A stretch of 64,000 nucleotides of DNA from Candidatus Zixiibacteriota bacterium (GTDB taxonomy: Bacteria > Zixibacteria > MSB-5A5 > WJJR01), in NCBI GenBank assembly GCA_040752595.1, contig JBFMGX010000049.1, forward strand, positions 1-64,000, in the 5' to 3' direction. The first letter of the stretch is position 1; every line of letters begins with the position of its first letter. Of the stretch, positions 1 through 8,424 are shown piece after piece. The translations under genes and the position numbers were made by a program. The notes under the pieces are model-generated. The model made no database searches. It saw nothing but the letters and a program-made list of their open reading frames with translations, and was not told where the DNA came from.

Positions 1-61
1 TAAGCCCCTTGTCCTCAGGCGGAAAGCCAAGACGTCGTTGTTCGGAGTGTCCGCACGACCG

Positions 62-1930
62 ATGAGGCTACACACGCATACCATCATTGCTGTCTCTGCC
101 CTGATCGTGGCGCCGGTCTCTGCGTGGAGCGCCAAACGAACGCCCCCATCTCCGACAGTCCCCCCCAAGATCAAGGTCGTCTATCCTCTCCCCGGCCAGC
201 AGATCGGACCGGTCGATTCGACCTTCATCCTCGGCTCGGTGACGCCGGGGGCAACACTCACAATTAACGGCGAATCGGTGGATGTATACCGGACCGGGGG
301 ATTTCTCGCCTGGCTCCCTGTGTCTCCCGGTGACTTCCGCTTTCGACTCAAGGCGAGGAATAAACGTGGGACCGACACGCTCACGGTGCCCGTTGTTATT
401 GTCGACAACCGACCGATCCCCGTCGATTCCGGTCTGCGCATTCGCGACGGCTCGGTGCGTCCGATGTGGACCCGTACGGTGCGCCCCGGCGATGAGATCA
501 GCGTCAGCTTCGATGGGACCGTGCGCGGCACCGCGCGCTTCCGGGTGATCTCGCCGCGGGACACGATCGGTCCGATCCCAATGACGGAACTGAGGGCGCA
601 ATCGCTTTCGGATTTCGCGACATTTCAGCGCGATGAACTGACGACTCCCGACTCGTTGCCGGTCGTGCCCCCCGCCGGCTCGGGACGGGGTCGATACCAC
701 GGGATCTGGCGGGTGCCGGTGGGACTGCCGAGCGATACGCTGCGCATGCGCGTGGAACTCGGAAGCAAGATGGGAACAACGAAACCGGTGACTGCTGAGG
801 CACCGGGAGCACTGATCCCGGTCGAGTCAAGGCCCCCCCGGGTGGTCGAACTGATCGACAGTGTGCAGATTCTCCGCACCGGGCCGCGTCTGGGATATCT
901 CACGATCTTCCAGCCTTATGGCGTCCGGGCACGTTGGTGGGGTGAGGCGGGACCATGGACGATCGTGCAGCCCGCGCCGGGATATGAGGCCTGGATCGAG
1001 ACGGAAAAGACGCGGCTGATGCCGGAGGGGACGCCCCAACCCGGATCATTGATCACGCGCTTGAGTACGATCGCCGATTCCGCTTCGACGCTCCTCATCA
1101 TCGGCACGACCGAGCGGTTGCCGTTCAAGGTTACGGTCGCCGAGGATTTGCGCAGTGTGCGCGTCGTTGTCTTTGGGGCCACCTCGAATACGGACTGGGT
1201 CGAGCCCGATCCACACGACGACATGATCGACGACGTCGTCTGGACACAGACGGTGCCGCAGGTCTACGAAGTTGAGGCGCGCCTACGGGAGCCGCTGTGG
1301 GGATATGACGCACGCTACGAAGGCGAGCGACTCGTCGTCGAATTCCGTCGCGCGCCGGCGGTCAAGTCGGGCCTCCATGGCCTGACCGTGGCGGTCGATG
1401 CGGGGCACTCAGCCGATCCCGGCGCTATTGGACCGACCGGTCTCTTGGAGAAAGACGTGAACTTGAAGTTGGCACATGTCGTCAAGACAGCGCTGGAGAA
1501 ACTCGGCGCCCGCGTTGTCATGACCCGCAATGGCGATGAAGACGTTCCACTATACGACCGTCCCGCCATCGCCCGGCGCGGTGGCGCCGACATCTTCGTC
1601 TCCGTCCACAACAACGCCGTCCCCGATGGCGTCAATCCGCTCGCGCGCAATGGCACTACCACCTACTACTATCATCCGTTCTCGCGCGACCTGGCGCGCG
1701 CGGTGCACAAGCAGGTCCGTCAGGCCACGAGGCTGGACGATCTCGGCACCTCGCAGGGGAACTTCGCCGTGATCCGCCCCACGCGGTACCCGTCAGTGCT
1801 GGTTGAATGCGCGTTCATCATCATCCCCCAGCAGGAAGAAATGCTCCAGACCAGGTCGTTCATCGCTCGCACCGGCAAAGCCATCGCCGCCGGGGTGGCG
1901 GATCTTGTGCATGAGCGGCTGGGGCCGTAG
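62..1930 (+). CDS. N-acetylmuramoyl-L-alanine amidase, secreted, Ig-like N-terminus
   Basis: A Zn-dependent amidase_3 enzyme that should cleave the amide bond between MurNAc and the stem peptide in the periplasm. The start at ATG 62 gives a clean signal peptide (MRLHTHTIIAVSALIVAPVSA); an upstream TTG at 38 adds only eight residues. After the leader comes a Pro-rich stretch and an Ig-like beta domain (about residues 40-115), then a long beta-rich region similar to AMIN-type modules. The catalytic domain occupies about the last 185 residues, with zinc-ligand motifs VDAGHS, LLEKDVN and VSVHNN and the terminal catalytic glutamate in VLVECAF. The 622-residue length exceeds that of typical AmiC because of the N-terminal beta region. 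It stands alone, facing away from the leftward genes that follow. Family call is secure; the exact peptidoglycan target is inferred. Confidence 0.9.
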   Translation: MRLHTHTIIAVSALIVAPVSAWSAKRTPPSPTVPPKIKVVYPLPGQQIGPVDSTFILGSVTPGATLTINGESVDVYRTGGFLAWLPVSPGDFRFRLKARNKRGTDTLTVPVVIVDNRPIPVDSGLRIRDGSVRPMWTRTVRPGDEISVSFDGTVRGTARFRVISPRDTIGPIPMTELRAQSLSDFATFQRDELTTPDSLPVVPPAGSGRGRYHGIWRVPVGLPSDTLRMRVELGSKMGTTKPVTAEAPGALIPVESRPPRVVELIDSVQILRTGPRLGYLTIFQPYGVRARWWGEAGPWTIVQPAPGYEAWIETEKTRLMPEGTPQPGSLITRLSTIADSASTLLIIGTTERLPFKVTVAEDLRSVRVVVFGATSNTDWVEPDPHDDMIDDVVWTQTVPQVYEVEARLREPLWGYDARYEGERLVVEFRRAPAVKSGLHGLTVAVDAGHSADPGAIGPTGLLEKDVNLKLAHVVKTALEKLGARVVMTRNGDEDVPLYDRPAIARRGGADIFVSVHNNAVPDGVNPLARNGTTTYYYHPFSRDLARAVHKQVRQATRLDDLGTSQGNFAVIRPTRYPSVLVECAFIIIPQQEEMLQTRSFIARTGKAIAAGVADLVHERLGP

Positions 1931-1938
1931 CGAAAGAC

Positions 1939-1958
1939 GGGCACGGCACGCCGTGCCC
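1939..1958. repeat. GGGCACGGC palindrome
   Basis: Perfect 9-bp arms (GGGCACGGC/GCCGTGCCC) around a 2-base loop, just downstream of the amidase stop. The same palindrome occurs at 14624-14643 and a looser version at 25350-25387. No T-tract follows, so it is probably a dispersed hairpin rather than a classical terminator. Confidence 0.7.
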
Positions 1959-1969
1959 CCACCAATACC

Positions 1970-2052
1970 TGTCACCCCGAGCGAAGCGAGGGGTCTGCTG
2001 TTGGTCCGGCATAAAGAGAAACAGCAGATGCCTCGCTGCGTTCGGCATGACA
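1970..2052. repeat. Dispersed inverted-repeat element (GAGCGAAGCGA family), full copy
   Basis: Long imperfect inverted repeat of 83 bases. It begins TGTCACCCCGAGCGAAGCGA and ends with the near-complement finishing in GTTCGGCATGACA, with AGCAGA/TCTGCT stretches facing each other across a short centre. Other copies are at 3016-3111 and 52320-52413, and half copies at about 14697-14749 and 54980-55013. It looks like a non-autonomous mobile palindromic element (MITE-like). Confidence 0.75.
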
Positions 2053-2083
2053 GAATGGGGATGGTCTCCGGCACGTCGTGCAT

Positions 2084-2102
2084 GGGCGGGGAAACCCCGC
2101 CC
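2084..2102. repeat. GGGCGGGG hairpin
   Basis: Perfect 8-bp arms (GGGCGGGG/CCCCGCCC) with an AAA loop between two convergently transcribed genes, 17 bases from the stop codon of the leftward permease. It could act as a bidirectional stem-loop at the transcript ends, but no T-tract is visible. Confidence 0.5.
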
Positions 2103-2118
2103 CTTGTATCGTTGTCAC

Positions 2119-3021
2119 TCACCGCTTCACTGCGCCGGCGGTGAGACCGGAGATGATCTGCCGCTGGAAGAAGAGGAAGACGACGATCACCGGGAGCGTG
2201 GCCAAGGTCGCGGCGGCGAACAGGTGCGGCCGGTCGACCCCCTGATACCCACGGAACATCGCCAGCGCCACCGGCAGGGTGCGGGCACGATCTCCGGTGA
2301 GGATGAAGGGAAAGAGGAAGGCATTCCAGGTCAGCCAGAAGACCTGCACCGCCAGGACGGCCAAGGTCGGGCGGCAGATCGGCATGACGATGCGATAGAC
2401 AATTCGCCAAGGCCCCGCGCCATCGAGACGCGCGGCCTCTTCGACCTCGATCGGAACGGTCGATACCGCGCCCTTGACCAGCAGGACTCCCAGCGGGTGA
2501 ACGAGCAGTGGGATAGTGATCGCCCATAGTGTATCATACCAGCCGAGTCCGTGAATGAGCGCGAACAGCGGCACGATCAGAACATACTGCGGAACCATCA
2601 GCACGAGGGCGGCGGCGCCATAGAGAAGGCCGCGCCCACGGAAACGTCGTCGCGCCAGCGCGTATCCCACCGGAAAACAGAGGAGTACATTCCCCAGCGT
2701 GACAACGGCCGCGACGACCGCCGAGTTGAACAGGTAGCGCCCGAACGGCATCACGCCGAACAGATCAGCGTAGTTCGACCAGGACGGTTTCTCCGTCAAC
2801 GGGTTGAACCATCCGGCATCCCAACGCGGGGAGATCGATCCGACGATCATCCAGATGAAGGGAAAGAGCACCCCCAGCAGGACAACCAACAGGGCCAGCG
2901 AGGTGATGCGGTCGGCCCGGGATCGGCGCCGTCGACGCAAGACGCTCCGCAGGGGGCTGAAAGCCCCCTGTCCGCGATTGCTCCTCGCGGCAGGTCGCCG
3001 AAATACGTCCGCCAATGTCAT
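2119..3021 (-). CDS. Sugar ABC transporter permease, MalG type
   Basis: Inner-membrane permease of a carbohydrate (CUT1) importer. It has about six membrane segments starting at about residue 38 (SLALLVVLLGVLFPFIW). A MalG-type EAA loop is seen as EEAARLDGAGPWRIVYRIVM, the contact for the ATPase. It is the last gene of a leftward set: binding protein, MalF-type permease, this gene. The N-terminus is uncertain. The ATG used (3021) lies in one dispersed repeat, and residues about 17-24 are encoded by a second, palindromic repeat (2950-2970). A TTG at 2940, after the repeat and before the first membrane segment, is an alternative start. No ATP-binding subunit is encoded nearby, so a shared MsmK/UgpC-type ATPase elsewhere is likely. 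Confidence 0.85.
   Translation of the reverse strand: MTLADVFRRPAARSNRGQGAFSPLRSVLRRRRRSRADRITSLALLVVLLGVLFPFIWMIVGSISPRWDAGWFNPLTEKPSWSNYADLFGVMPFGRYLFNSAVVAAVVTLGNVLLCFPVGYALARRRFRGRGLLYGAAALVLMVPQYVLIVPLFALIHGLGWYDTLWAITIPLLVHPLGVLLVKGAVSTVPIEVEEAARLDGAGPWRIVYRIVMPICRPTLAVLAVQVFWLTWNAFLFPFILTGDRARTLPVALAMFRGYQGVDRPHLFAAATLATLPVIVVFLFFQRQIISGLTAGAVKR
2950..2970. repeat. REP-like palindrome, CAGGGGGC type, inside a coding N-terminus
   Basis: Arms CAGGGGGC/GCCCCCTG. Same element as at 5915-5935, 56600-56620 and 56678-56698. Here it lies within the predicted N-terminal codons of the MalG-type permease. Confidence 0.8.
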
Positions 3022-3111
3022 TCTGAGCCCCGCTGTTCGGTAGCGGGGCGAAGAATCTGCTTTCCCCACATAGTGAGAAACAGCAGATCCTTCGCTTCGC
3101 TCAGGATGACA
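3016..3111. repeat. Dispersed inverted-repeat element (GAGCGAAGCGA family), full copy
   Basis: 96-base copy between the two permease genes. It opens TGTCATTCTGAGCCCCGC, contains an internal hairpin GCCCCGCT/AGCGGGGC, and ends CTTCGCTCAGGATGACA. Termini match the copies at 1970-2052 and 52320-52413. Confidence 0.8.
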
Positions 3112-3166
3112 TGATCGTAGCGCACTGTCGTATACCTAATCCTCAGTAACCTGCGGGATTGCATGT

Positions 3167-4060
3167 TCATTCCTCGGCGCCCCGGCCAAAGGCAAAGAAG
3201 CGGAACTGGATGACGGTGACGATCGCGATCAGCGCAAAGAGCACAAATGCGGCTGCGGACGCGTACCCGAGGTCAAAACGCTCGAACCCCGCACTATAAA
3301 CATGGTAGACCGCGGTGGTTGTCGCACCGAGCGGGCCGCCCCGGGTCATCACGAACATCTCGGTGAAGACTTGGAAGCTCTTGATCAGATTGATGACGAG
3401 CGCATAGAGCAAGGTCGGGCGCAGATAGGGCCAGGTGATGGCCCAGAACCGTTGCCACCCGGAGGCGCCGTGCATGAGGGCGTCATCGACGAGCTCGGCC
3501 GGGATGGTCTGCAATCCGGCGAGAAACAGAAGCGTGTAGTACCCTACCGAAACCCAGATATCCATGACCATCACCGCCGCCAGCGCCGTCTTCTCCGACA
3601 AGAGAAATCCGCGTTCCGGCACGGGAATTCCGGCCAGTTCGGCGAGTCGATAGAGATAGCCGCCCTGCGCATACAGATGGAGGAACACCAGCGCCGTGAC
3701 GACCGTGGCGGTCAGCGTGGGTGCAAAGAACCCCGCACGGAATATCGCCCGTCCCCACAACCGTCGGTTGAGCGCCAGGGCCAACAGGATGGCCAATGCT
3801 GTCGTGACGGGGACAGTGCCGGCAGTGAAGATGACCGTGTGCCCGACCGCCCGCCAGAATTCCGAATTGACCAGCACGGCGGCGAAGTTCGCCACTCCGA
3901 CCCAGTGCCATTGGCCGGAAAAGACATCAAACTGCGCGAAGGCCAGAGCGAGCGCATAGAGGAAGGGATAGACCCAAAAAAGTCCGAGGATCAGCACCCA
4001 CGGGGAAACGAGGACCCACGCGGTGCGATCCGCATGTGCCGGAGGGTTCGGGTCGGTCAA
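3167..4060 (-). CDS. Sugar ABC transporter permease, MalF/UgpA type
   Basis: Partner inner-membrane permease of the same importer. The 297 residues begin MTDPNPPAHADRTAWVLVSP and run directly into the first membrane segment (about 15-40). Five further hydrophobic segments follow. The EAA loop reads DDALMHGASGWQRFWAITWP. Its 5' end is separated from the binding-protein stop by only about 24 bases, so the two are co-transcribed. The downstream gap to the second permease (about 145 bases) holds an inverted-repeat element, perhaps a later insertion into the operon. The sugar cannot be deduced from sequence. Confidence 0.9.
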   Translation of the reverse strand: MTDPNPPAHADRTAWVLVSPWVLILGLFWVYPFLYALALAFAQFDVFSGQWHWVGVANFAAVLVNSEFWRAVGHTVIFTAGTVPVTTALAILLALALNRRLWGRAIFRAGFFAPTLTATVVTALVFLHLYAQGGYLYRLAELAGIPVPERGFLLSEKTALAAVMVMDIWVSVGYYTLLFLAGLQTIPAELVDDALMHGASGWQRFWAITWPYLRPTLLYALVINLIKSFQVFTEMFVMTRGGPLGATTTAVYHVYSAGFERFDLGYASAAAFVLFALIAIVTVIQFRFFAFGRGAEE

Positions 4061-4084
4061 GGTCTGCCCCGCGTCCCGATACGA

Positions 4085-5392
4085 TCAGCGTTTCTCGTCT
4101 TCTTTCTTGCTGAGGATGGCGTTGATCTTCTCGCAGGTGGCGGCGAGAGCATCATCGACGCTGAGTTTGCCGTACAGTGCCTGTTCCACGCCCCATTCCA
4201 GCGCGGCCTCGATTTCGACCCAATGGGGATTGGCCGGCGAGGTCCTGGCCTGCCCCATTTGACGGATGAATACACTGCGGATGGAGTCGTCGGCGAAGTA
4301 GGCATTCCGGGCGACATTGATGTGCACCGGGGTGGCGCACCCGGTCGCAAGGCACAGATTGAAGATGTTCTTTTCTGACAGCAGGTGTCGGGCCAGACTG
4401 ACTGCGGCGACCGGCTGCTTGGCCCGGCGCGGGATGGCGAGGTATTCGCCGCCGGCAAACGAAGTTCGTGTCCCCTGATCGGGTGCGGGGAACGGCATCA
4501 TGAACGCTGAGTAGGCGACATTGGAGCCGGAGCGCTTCAGCTTCTCATACAGCCAGTCGCCGGAGAGATCGAACAGAAGCTTGCCGTTGATGAACGCCTC
4601 ATCGAGGGCCGCTTGCTTCTCGACCAATTGCCCCCTACTGAGGTCGACCAGGAACTGGAGCGACCGACGTCCCGCTTCCGTCTCCAGAGCGCAGACCGAT
4701 TGGTCCTCAGTCAGGATGTCGCCGCCGGCCGACCAGAGAAATGGGACGAACTTCTTGTACAGCACATGCGGTTCGGCGGCATTGATGCCGATGCCCCAGA
4801 GTCTCGGCTTCTCCGTCGTCGCGTCGCGCGTCTGCTGGAGCAACTCATCCCATGTCATCGGGGGACGCGGATTGCCACCCTGGGTCAGCTTGGCAATGTC
4901 TTGGTTGAAGTAGAGTACGCGCGTCGACAAGTACCACGGCAGCGCCCAGCAGCTATTGTCGTAGATCGCCGGAGGCCAACCGGCCAGCGAGTCGTGCCAC
5001 TGCTCGCACTCGGCGGACATGTCCATCAGCGCGCCACGGGCGGCGAACTCGGCGATCCAGTCGGAACCGAGTTCCAAGAGGTCAGGGACACGATCCCCGG
5101 CAAAAGCGGCGACGATCTTCTGGTGGCCATCGCTCCAGGTCAAGTCGGTGATCTCGACTTTGTAGAGGGGATTGACCGATTCCCACTCTTCAATCGCTTT
5201 GGTGATCACCGCCTTGACGCGCGGTTCGGTCCAAAACTGCCAGAAGTGCACAACCAACCGTCCCTCGGATGTCACTTCCTGCCCGCCGCGACCACACGAC
5301 AGGGTCAGACACAGGGGAATCAGGGCCAAGGCAACGGGGACGAAGAGCCGGAGCTTCGGCAGAATGCCGCCACGGGAAGTTGTCCGTTCCAT
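4085..5392 (-). CDS. Extracellular sugar-binding lipoprotein of ABC importer
   Basis: Solute-binding protein family 1 (MalE/UgpB-like), 435 residues. The N-terminus is a lipoprotein signal with the lipobox LTLSC, giving Cys33 as the lipid anchor. The mature part starts with the family pattern VVHFWQFWTEPRVKAV and EIWE-like helices, followed by DLLELGSDWIAEFA, PWYLSTRVLYFN and a conserved late segment AGGEYLAIPRRAKQP typical of family 1 proteins. It should capture a mono- or oligosaccharide outside the membrane and deliver it to the two permeases downstream. It is the first gene of this leftward operon. The stretch upstream (5393-5503) holds its promoter region and is divergent to rpmB. Confidence 0.9.
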   Translation of the reverse strand: MERTTSRGGILPKLRLFVPVALALIPLCLTLSCGRGGQEVTSEGRLVVHFWQFWTEPRVKAVITKAIEEWESVNPLYKVEITDLTWSDGHQKIVAAFAGDRVPDLLELGSDWIAEFAARGALMDMSAECEQWHDSLAGWPPAIYDNSCWALPWYLSTRVLYFNQDIAKLTQGGNPRPPMTWDELLQQTRDATTEKPRLWGIGINAAEPHVLYKKFVPFLWSAGGDILTEDQSVCALETEAGRRSLQFLVDLSRGQLVEKQAALDEAFINGKLLFDLSGDWLYEKLKRSGSNVAYSAFMMPFPAPDQGTRTSFAGGEYLAIPRRAKQPVAAVSLARHLLSEKNIFNLCLATGCATPVHINVARNAYFADDSIRSVFIRQMGQARTSPANPHWVEIEAALEWGVEQALYGKLSVDDALAATCEKINAILSKKEDEKR

Positions 5393-5503
5393 GTCGCCAA
5401 ACAGCCACGGTCACAAAGTGAAGTCAAGAATGAACGACTCTCGGGTTCGGAGTGCGGTCATGGCGTGCACGGTTTGTGGTCCCATGGGAGCCGGTTTTTG
5501 TCC

Positions 5504-5531
5504 TTGAGTCTGGCACCGGGTTGGTTATATT
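5504..5531 (+). promoter_or_regulatory. Sigma70-type promoter of rpmB
   Basis: TTGAGT (5504-5509) and TATATT (5526-5531) are separated by 16 bases, about 40 bases before the rpmB start codon. This is a good match to a housekeeping promoter in an otherwise G+C-rich stretch. Confidence 0.55.
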
Positions 5532-5570
5532 GGTCTTCCGTCTTGGCCTTTCGAGGCCGGAGGAGAACAG

Positions 5571-5771
5571 ATGTCCAAGGTCTGTGCCATCACAGGGAAG
5601 AAGCCGGGATCGGGCCACACCGTGTCCCATGCCAATAAGAAGAGCAAACGCCGGTTCAATCCGAACCTGATCTCGAAGCGGGTGTGGGTCCCGGAAGAGA
5701 AGCGCTGGGTGCGCATGCGCATCTCCACCAAGGCGCTCAAGACGCTCGACAAGAAGGGTTGGGTGCGGTAA
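5571..5771 (+). CDS. rpmB: 50S ribosomal protein L28
   Basis: A 66-residue basic protein of the large ribosomal subunit. The start MSKVCAITGKKPGSGHTVSH and the end STKALKTLDKKGWVR match L28 closely. A strong Shine-Dalgarno GGAGGAG (5559-5565) lies just upstream of the ATG. It is monocistronic: a promoter lies upstream and an intrinsic terminator follows 28 bases after the stop. The N-terminal zinc-type cysteines are reduced to one (Cys5), as in zinc-independent L28 forms. Confidence 0.96.
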   Translation: MSKVCAITGKKPGSGHTVSHANKKSKRRFNPNLISKRVWVPEEKRWVRMRISTKALKTLDKKGWVR

Positions 5772-5798
5772 GCCCCCTCCCTGTTCGGCCTGTTGCGA

Positions 5799-5821
5799 CC
5801 CCGCCCCTGGCGGGGTTTTTG
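5799..5821 (+). terminator. Intrinsic terminator after rpmB
   Basis: Stem CCCCGCC/GGCGGGG with a 3-base loop, immediately followed by TTTTT (5816-5820). This is a textbook rho-independent terminator 28 bases after the L28 stop. Confidence 0.9.
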
Positions 5822-5889
5822 TTCTTGGTGCCCCACCCGCAGAGTGGGATTCCAAGCGCGGGTCAGCATTGTCGACTCCCATCAGCCGC

Positions 5890-6100
5890 ATGGTGGGTTC
5901 TTGGCACCCACCATCAGGGGGCTGAAAGCCCCCTGTCCGCGAGGATGACGGTGCGTGTAAACACGCACCCTACGAAACTGTAGGGGCCGTTCGTGAACGG
6001 CCCGTACGGGGTGCCACGCACAAACGTGTTTGTGCGTGTTGTCCCTTAATGGATGGCGTGCACGCACAAGCCCCCCGGCCTTTGGCCAGAGGGCTTGTGC
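5890..6100. repeat. Cluster of six consecutive palindromes
   Basis: The 359-base gap between rpmB and the aminotransferase gene (5772-6130) holds no gene. It holds the rpmB terminator and then six perfect or near-perfect hairpins in tandem. They are 5890-5914 (ATGGTGGGT arms), 5915-5935 (CAGGGGGC arms), 5950-5969 (GGTGCGTGT arms), 5984-6003 (GGGCCGTTC arms), 6016-6037 (ACGCACAAAC arms) and 6064-6100 (GCACAAGCCC arms, with a GGCC/GGCC hairpin inside). The six have different sequences, so this is a landing zone for several palindrome families rather than a tandem array. Confidence 0.85.
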
Positions 6101-6130
6101 ATGGCACCCCTTATTCCGGACCTCGGGGAA

Positions 6131-7324
6131 CTACAACTTGGAAACCCAATCGCGGATCTTCGTCAGCGCTTCGCGGATGTTCTCCTGGGAGTTGGCGTAG
6201 GAGAGGCGCAGATATCCCTCACCGCCGGGGCCGAAGGCGGTCCCGGCCAGTACGGCGACGCCCGCCTCTTCCAGCAACCGTGTGGCCACCTCGCGGGCGG
6301 GCATCCCCAAAGCCGTGATGTTCGGGAAGACATAGAACGCGCCGGCGGGGCACAGGCAACTGATTCCCTTGATCTCATTCAAACCGGCGACCACCAAGTC
6401 ACGGCGACGGCGGAACTCTGCGCGCATATGCTCCACGGCCTCCTGTGGTCCGAACAGCGCCGGAGCGATGACCTTCTGCGAGAAGGACGCCGTACAGGAA
6501 TTGCAGTTGGTCTGCAGCCGCGCCACGGCCGTCGCCAACTCGGGGCGCATGACACCCCACCCCAGCCGCCACCCGGTCATGGCGAAGGTCTTCGACATGC
6601 CATCCAGCAGAATGACATTGTCGCGTGCCTCAGGGACGGCGTGCAGGACGCTACGGAAGCGGCCTTCATAGAGGATCCGGGAGTAGATTTCGTCGGCCAG
6701 GATGTAGAGGTCCCGTTCGACCGCCAGCCGCCCGACGATTTCCAGGTCGCGCGGCGTGAGAACCCCTCCAGTCGGATTGTGCGGTGAGTTGATGATGATC
6801 AACTTCGTACGCTCCGTGACCGCGGCCGTCACCTCCTCGACGTCCATGCGGAAGTCGTTCTCCTCCCGGAGGGTGATCGGAACCGGACGCGCGCCGACAT
6901 AGCGTATGACCGAATCGTAGATGGGGAAGCCCGGGTCGGGGTAGATCACCTCATCGCCCTCGTCGACCAAGGCGAAGATCGTGAAGAACATGATCGGCTT
7001 GGCCCCGGGGGTGACGACCACGCACTCGGGCGTGTACTCCACCCCGCGACTTTCGGTGGCATAGCGCGCAATCGCCGAGCGCGTTTCCGGCAGCCCCGCC
7101 GCCGGACCGTAGTGCGTGAAGCCGTCACGCAGCGCCTTGATTCCCTCTTCGATGATGTGCGCCGGCGTATCGAAGTCGGGCTCGCCGATTTCCAGATGGA
7201 TGACGCGACGGCCCTGGCTCTCCAGATGCCGGGCGCGCGCCAGAACCTCGAACGCCGTCTCCGTGCCGAGGTTCGCCATCCGTCCGGCGAACCGCACGCC
7301 CTTGGACTGTTCCGTCATCAACAT
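6131..7324 (-). CDS. PLP-dependent aminotransferase, class I/II (aspartate aminotransferase-like)
   Basis: A fold-type I aminotransferase of 397 residues, most likely transferring amino groups between an amino acid and 2-oxoglutarate in the cytosol. Visible motifs include IHLEIGEPDFDTP near the N-terminus, NSPHNPTGG around residue 165-175 and the PLP-lysine motif SKTFAMTGWRLGWG around residue 240. Length and motifs fit subgroup I-gamma aspartate/aromatic aminotransferases. A second ATG at 7318 is an equally good start. It is transcribed leftward alone; a REP-like palindrome lies upstream. Substrate specificity is not fixed by the sequence. Confidence 0.9.
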   Translation of the reverse strand: MLMTEQSKGVRFAGRMANLGTETAFEVLARARHLESQGRRVIHLEIGEPDFDTPAHIIEEGIKALRDGFTHYGPAAGLPETRSAIARYATESRGVEYTPECVVVTPGAKPIMFFTIFALVDEGDEVIYPDPGFPIYDSVIRYVGARPVPITLREENDFRMDVEEVTAAVTERTKLIIINSPHNPTGGVLTPRDLEIVGRLAVERDLYILADEIYSRILYEGRFRSVLHAVPEARDNVILLDGMSKTFAMTGWRLGWGVMRPELATAVARLQTNCNSCTASFSQKVIAPALFGPQEAVEHMRAEFRRRRDLVVAGLNEIKGISCLCPAGAFYVFPNITALGMPAREVATRLLEEAGVAVLAGTAFGPGGEGYLRLSYANSQENIREALTKIRDWVSKL

Positions 7325-7367
7325 GGCCCGCTGCCTTTCCGATCAATCCACACAGAACATCGGTGCG

Positions 7368-7387
7368 CAAGGGGCTCAAGCCCCTTG
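7368..7387. repeat. REP-like palindrome, CAAGGGGC type
   Basis: Arms CAAGGGGC/GCCCCTTG with a TCAA loop, between the aminotransferase start and the transketolase stop. Member of the same family as the copies around 56.5-57.4 kb. Confidence 0.8.
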
Positions 7388-7444
7388 TCTATCCGGTTTT
7401 GCTGCTCCGTCCAAGTTAGTGTCGTACGCTCTCCCACAGTCTAT

Positions 7445-8404
7445 TCAGTTCTCCAACACCCGCGCCGTCTTGCGCCGCATGACCCGCTCGACCGCGGCGA
7501 CAATGTCGCGCGCCTTCAAACCGAAGGCCGTCATCAACTCGTCGGGCGTGCCTGACTGCCCGAACCGGTCGTCGACGGCGACAAACTCCATTGGCACGGG
7601 ACAGTGACGGACCACGACCTCCGCGACGGCACTGCCGAGGCCGCCGTGGATCTGATGCTCCTCGGCGGTCACGATGGCACCACATTCGTCGGCGGCCGCA
7701 ATCAACAGCATCCGGTCGATCGGTTTGATCGTGTGCAGATTGATCACGCGCGCATCGATCCCGCGGGCCGCCAGCGTTTCGGTCGCCACGAGGGCCTCAC
7801 TGACCATGACGCCACAGGCGACAATCGCGACATCTCCGCCGGAGCGCATCACCAGTCCCTTGCCGAACTCAAAAGGGGTCTCCGGTGTCGTGACCACGGG
7901 GACGTTTTCCCGGCCGAAGCGAATGTATACCGGACCCCAGATGTCGGCCGCCGCCAGCGTGGCCTTGCGCGTCTCGTGGAAGTCGCACGGCACAATCACC
8001 TTCATGTTGGGCATCGAACGCAGAATCGCGATCTCCTCCATCGCCTGATGCGTCGCGCCGTCGGGGCCGACCGAAATCCCACCGTGCGCGCCGCCGATCT
8101 TCACGTTCAGATCGGAATAGCACACCGTGACACGGATCTGATCCAGACAACGGCAGGTGGCAAAAGCGCCATAGGTGGACAAGAACGGGATCTTCCCCAC
8201 CAGCGACAAACCGGCGGCCGCCGTCATCATGTTCTGCTCGGCCACGCCCATCTCGATGAAGCGATCCGGGAACTCTTCCGCGAAGAAGCTGACCATCGTG
8301 GAGTCGGTGAGGTCGCCGACCAGCACGACGACATCGGGGTTGACGCGTCCCAATTCCGCGAGCGCGCGACCGAAGCCCTCTCGTGTCTTCTTCATCTCCG
8401 GCAT
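7445..8404 (-). CDS. Transketolase, C-terminal subunit
   Basis: Pyrimidine-binding and C-terminal domains of transketolase as a separate polypeptide (319 residues from ATG 8404). Motifs include VVVLVGDLTDSTMVSFFAEEF, ERFIEMGVAEQNM (the conserved catalytic Glu that activates thiamine diphosphate) and ITAEEHQIHGGLG. ATG 8404 is preceded by GGAGAG and lies just after the stop of the N-terminal subunit; the longer frame would overlap it. With the next gene upstream it forms a heterodimeric transketolase, as in archaea and several deep-branching bacteria. It would move two-carbon units in the non-oxidative pentose phosphate pathway. Confidence 0.93.
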   Translation of the reverse strand: MPEMKKTREGFGRALAELGRVNPDVVVLVGDLTDSTMVSFFAEEFPDRFIEMGVAEQNMMTAAAGLSLVGKIPFLSTYGAFATCRCLDQIRVTVCYSDLNVKIGGAHGGISVGPDGATHQAMEEIAILRSMPNMKVIVPCDFHETRKATLAAADIWGPVYIRFGRENVPVVTTPETPFEFGKGLVMRSGGDVAIVACGVMVSEALVATETLAARGIDARVINLHTIKPIDRMLLIAAADECGAIVTAEEHQIHGGLGSAVAEVVVRHCPVPMEFVAVDDRFGQSGTPDELMTAFGLKARDIVAAVERVMRRKTARVLEN

Positions 8405-8424
8405 CGTCCGCTCTCCGTTGTCAC

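Noticed and set aside
5890-6100. Possible CRISPR array
   Set aside because: The hairpins have different sequences and no regular spacer length; no cas gene is in the window.
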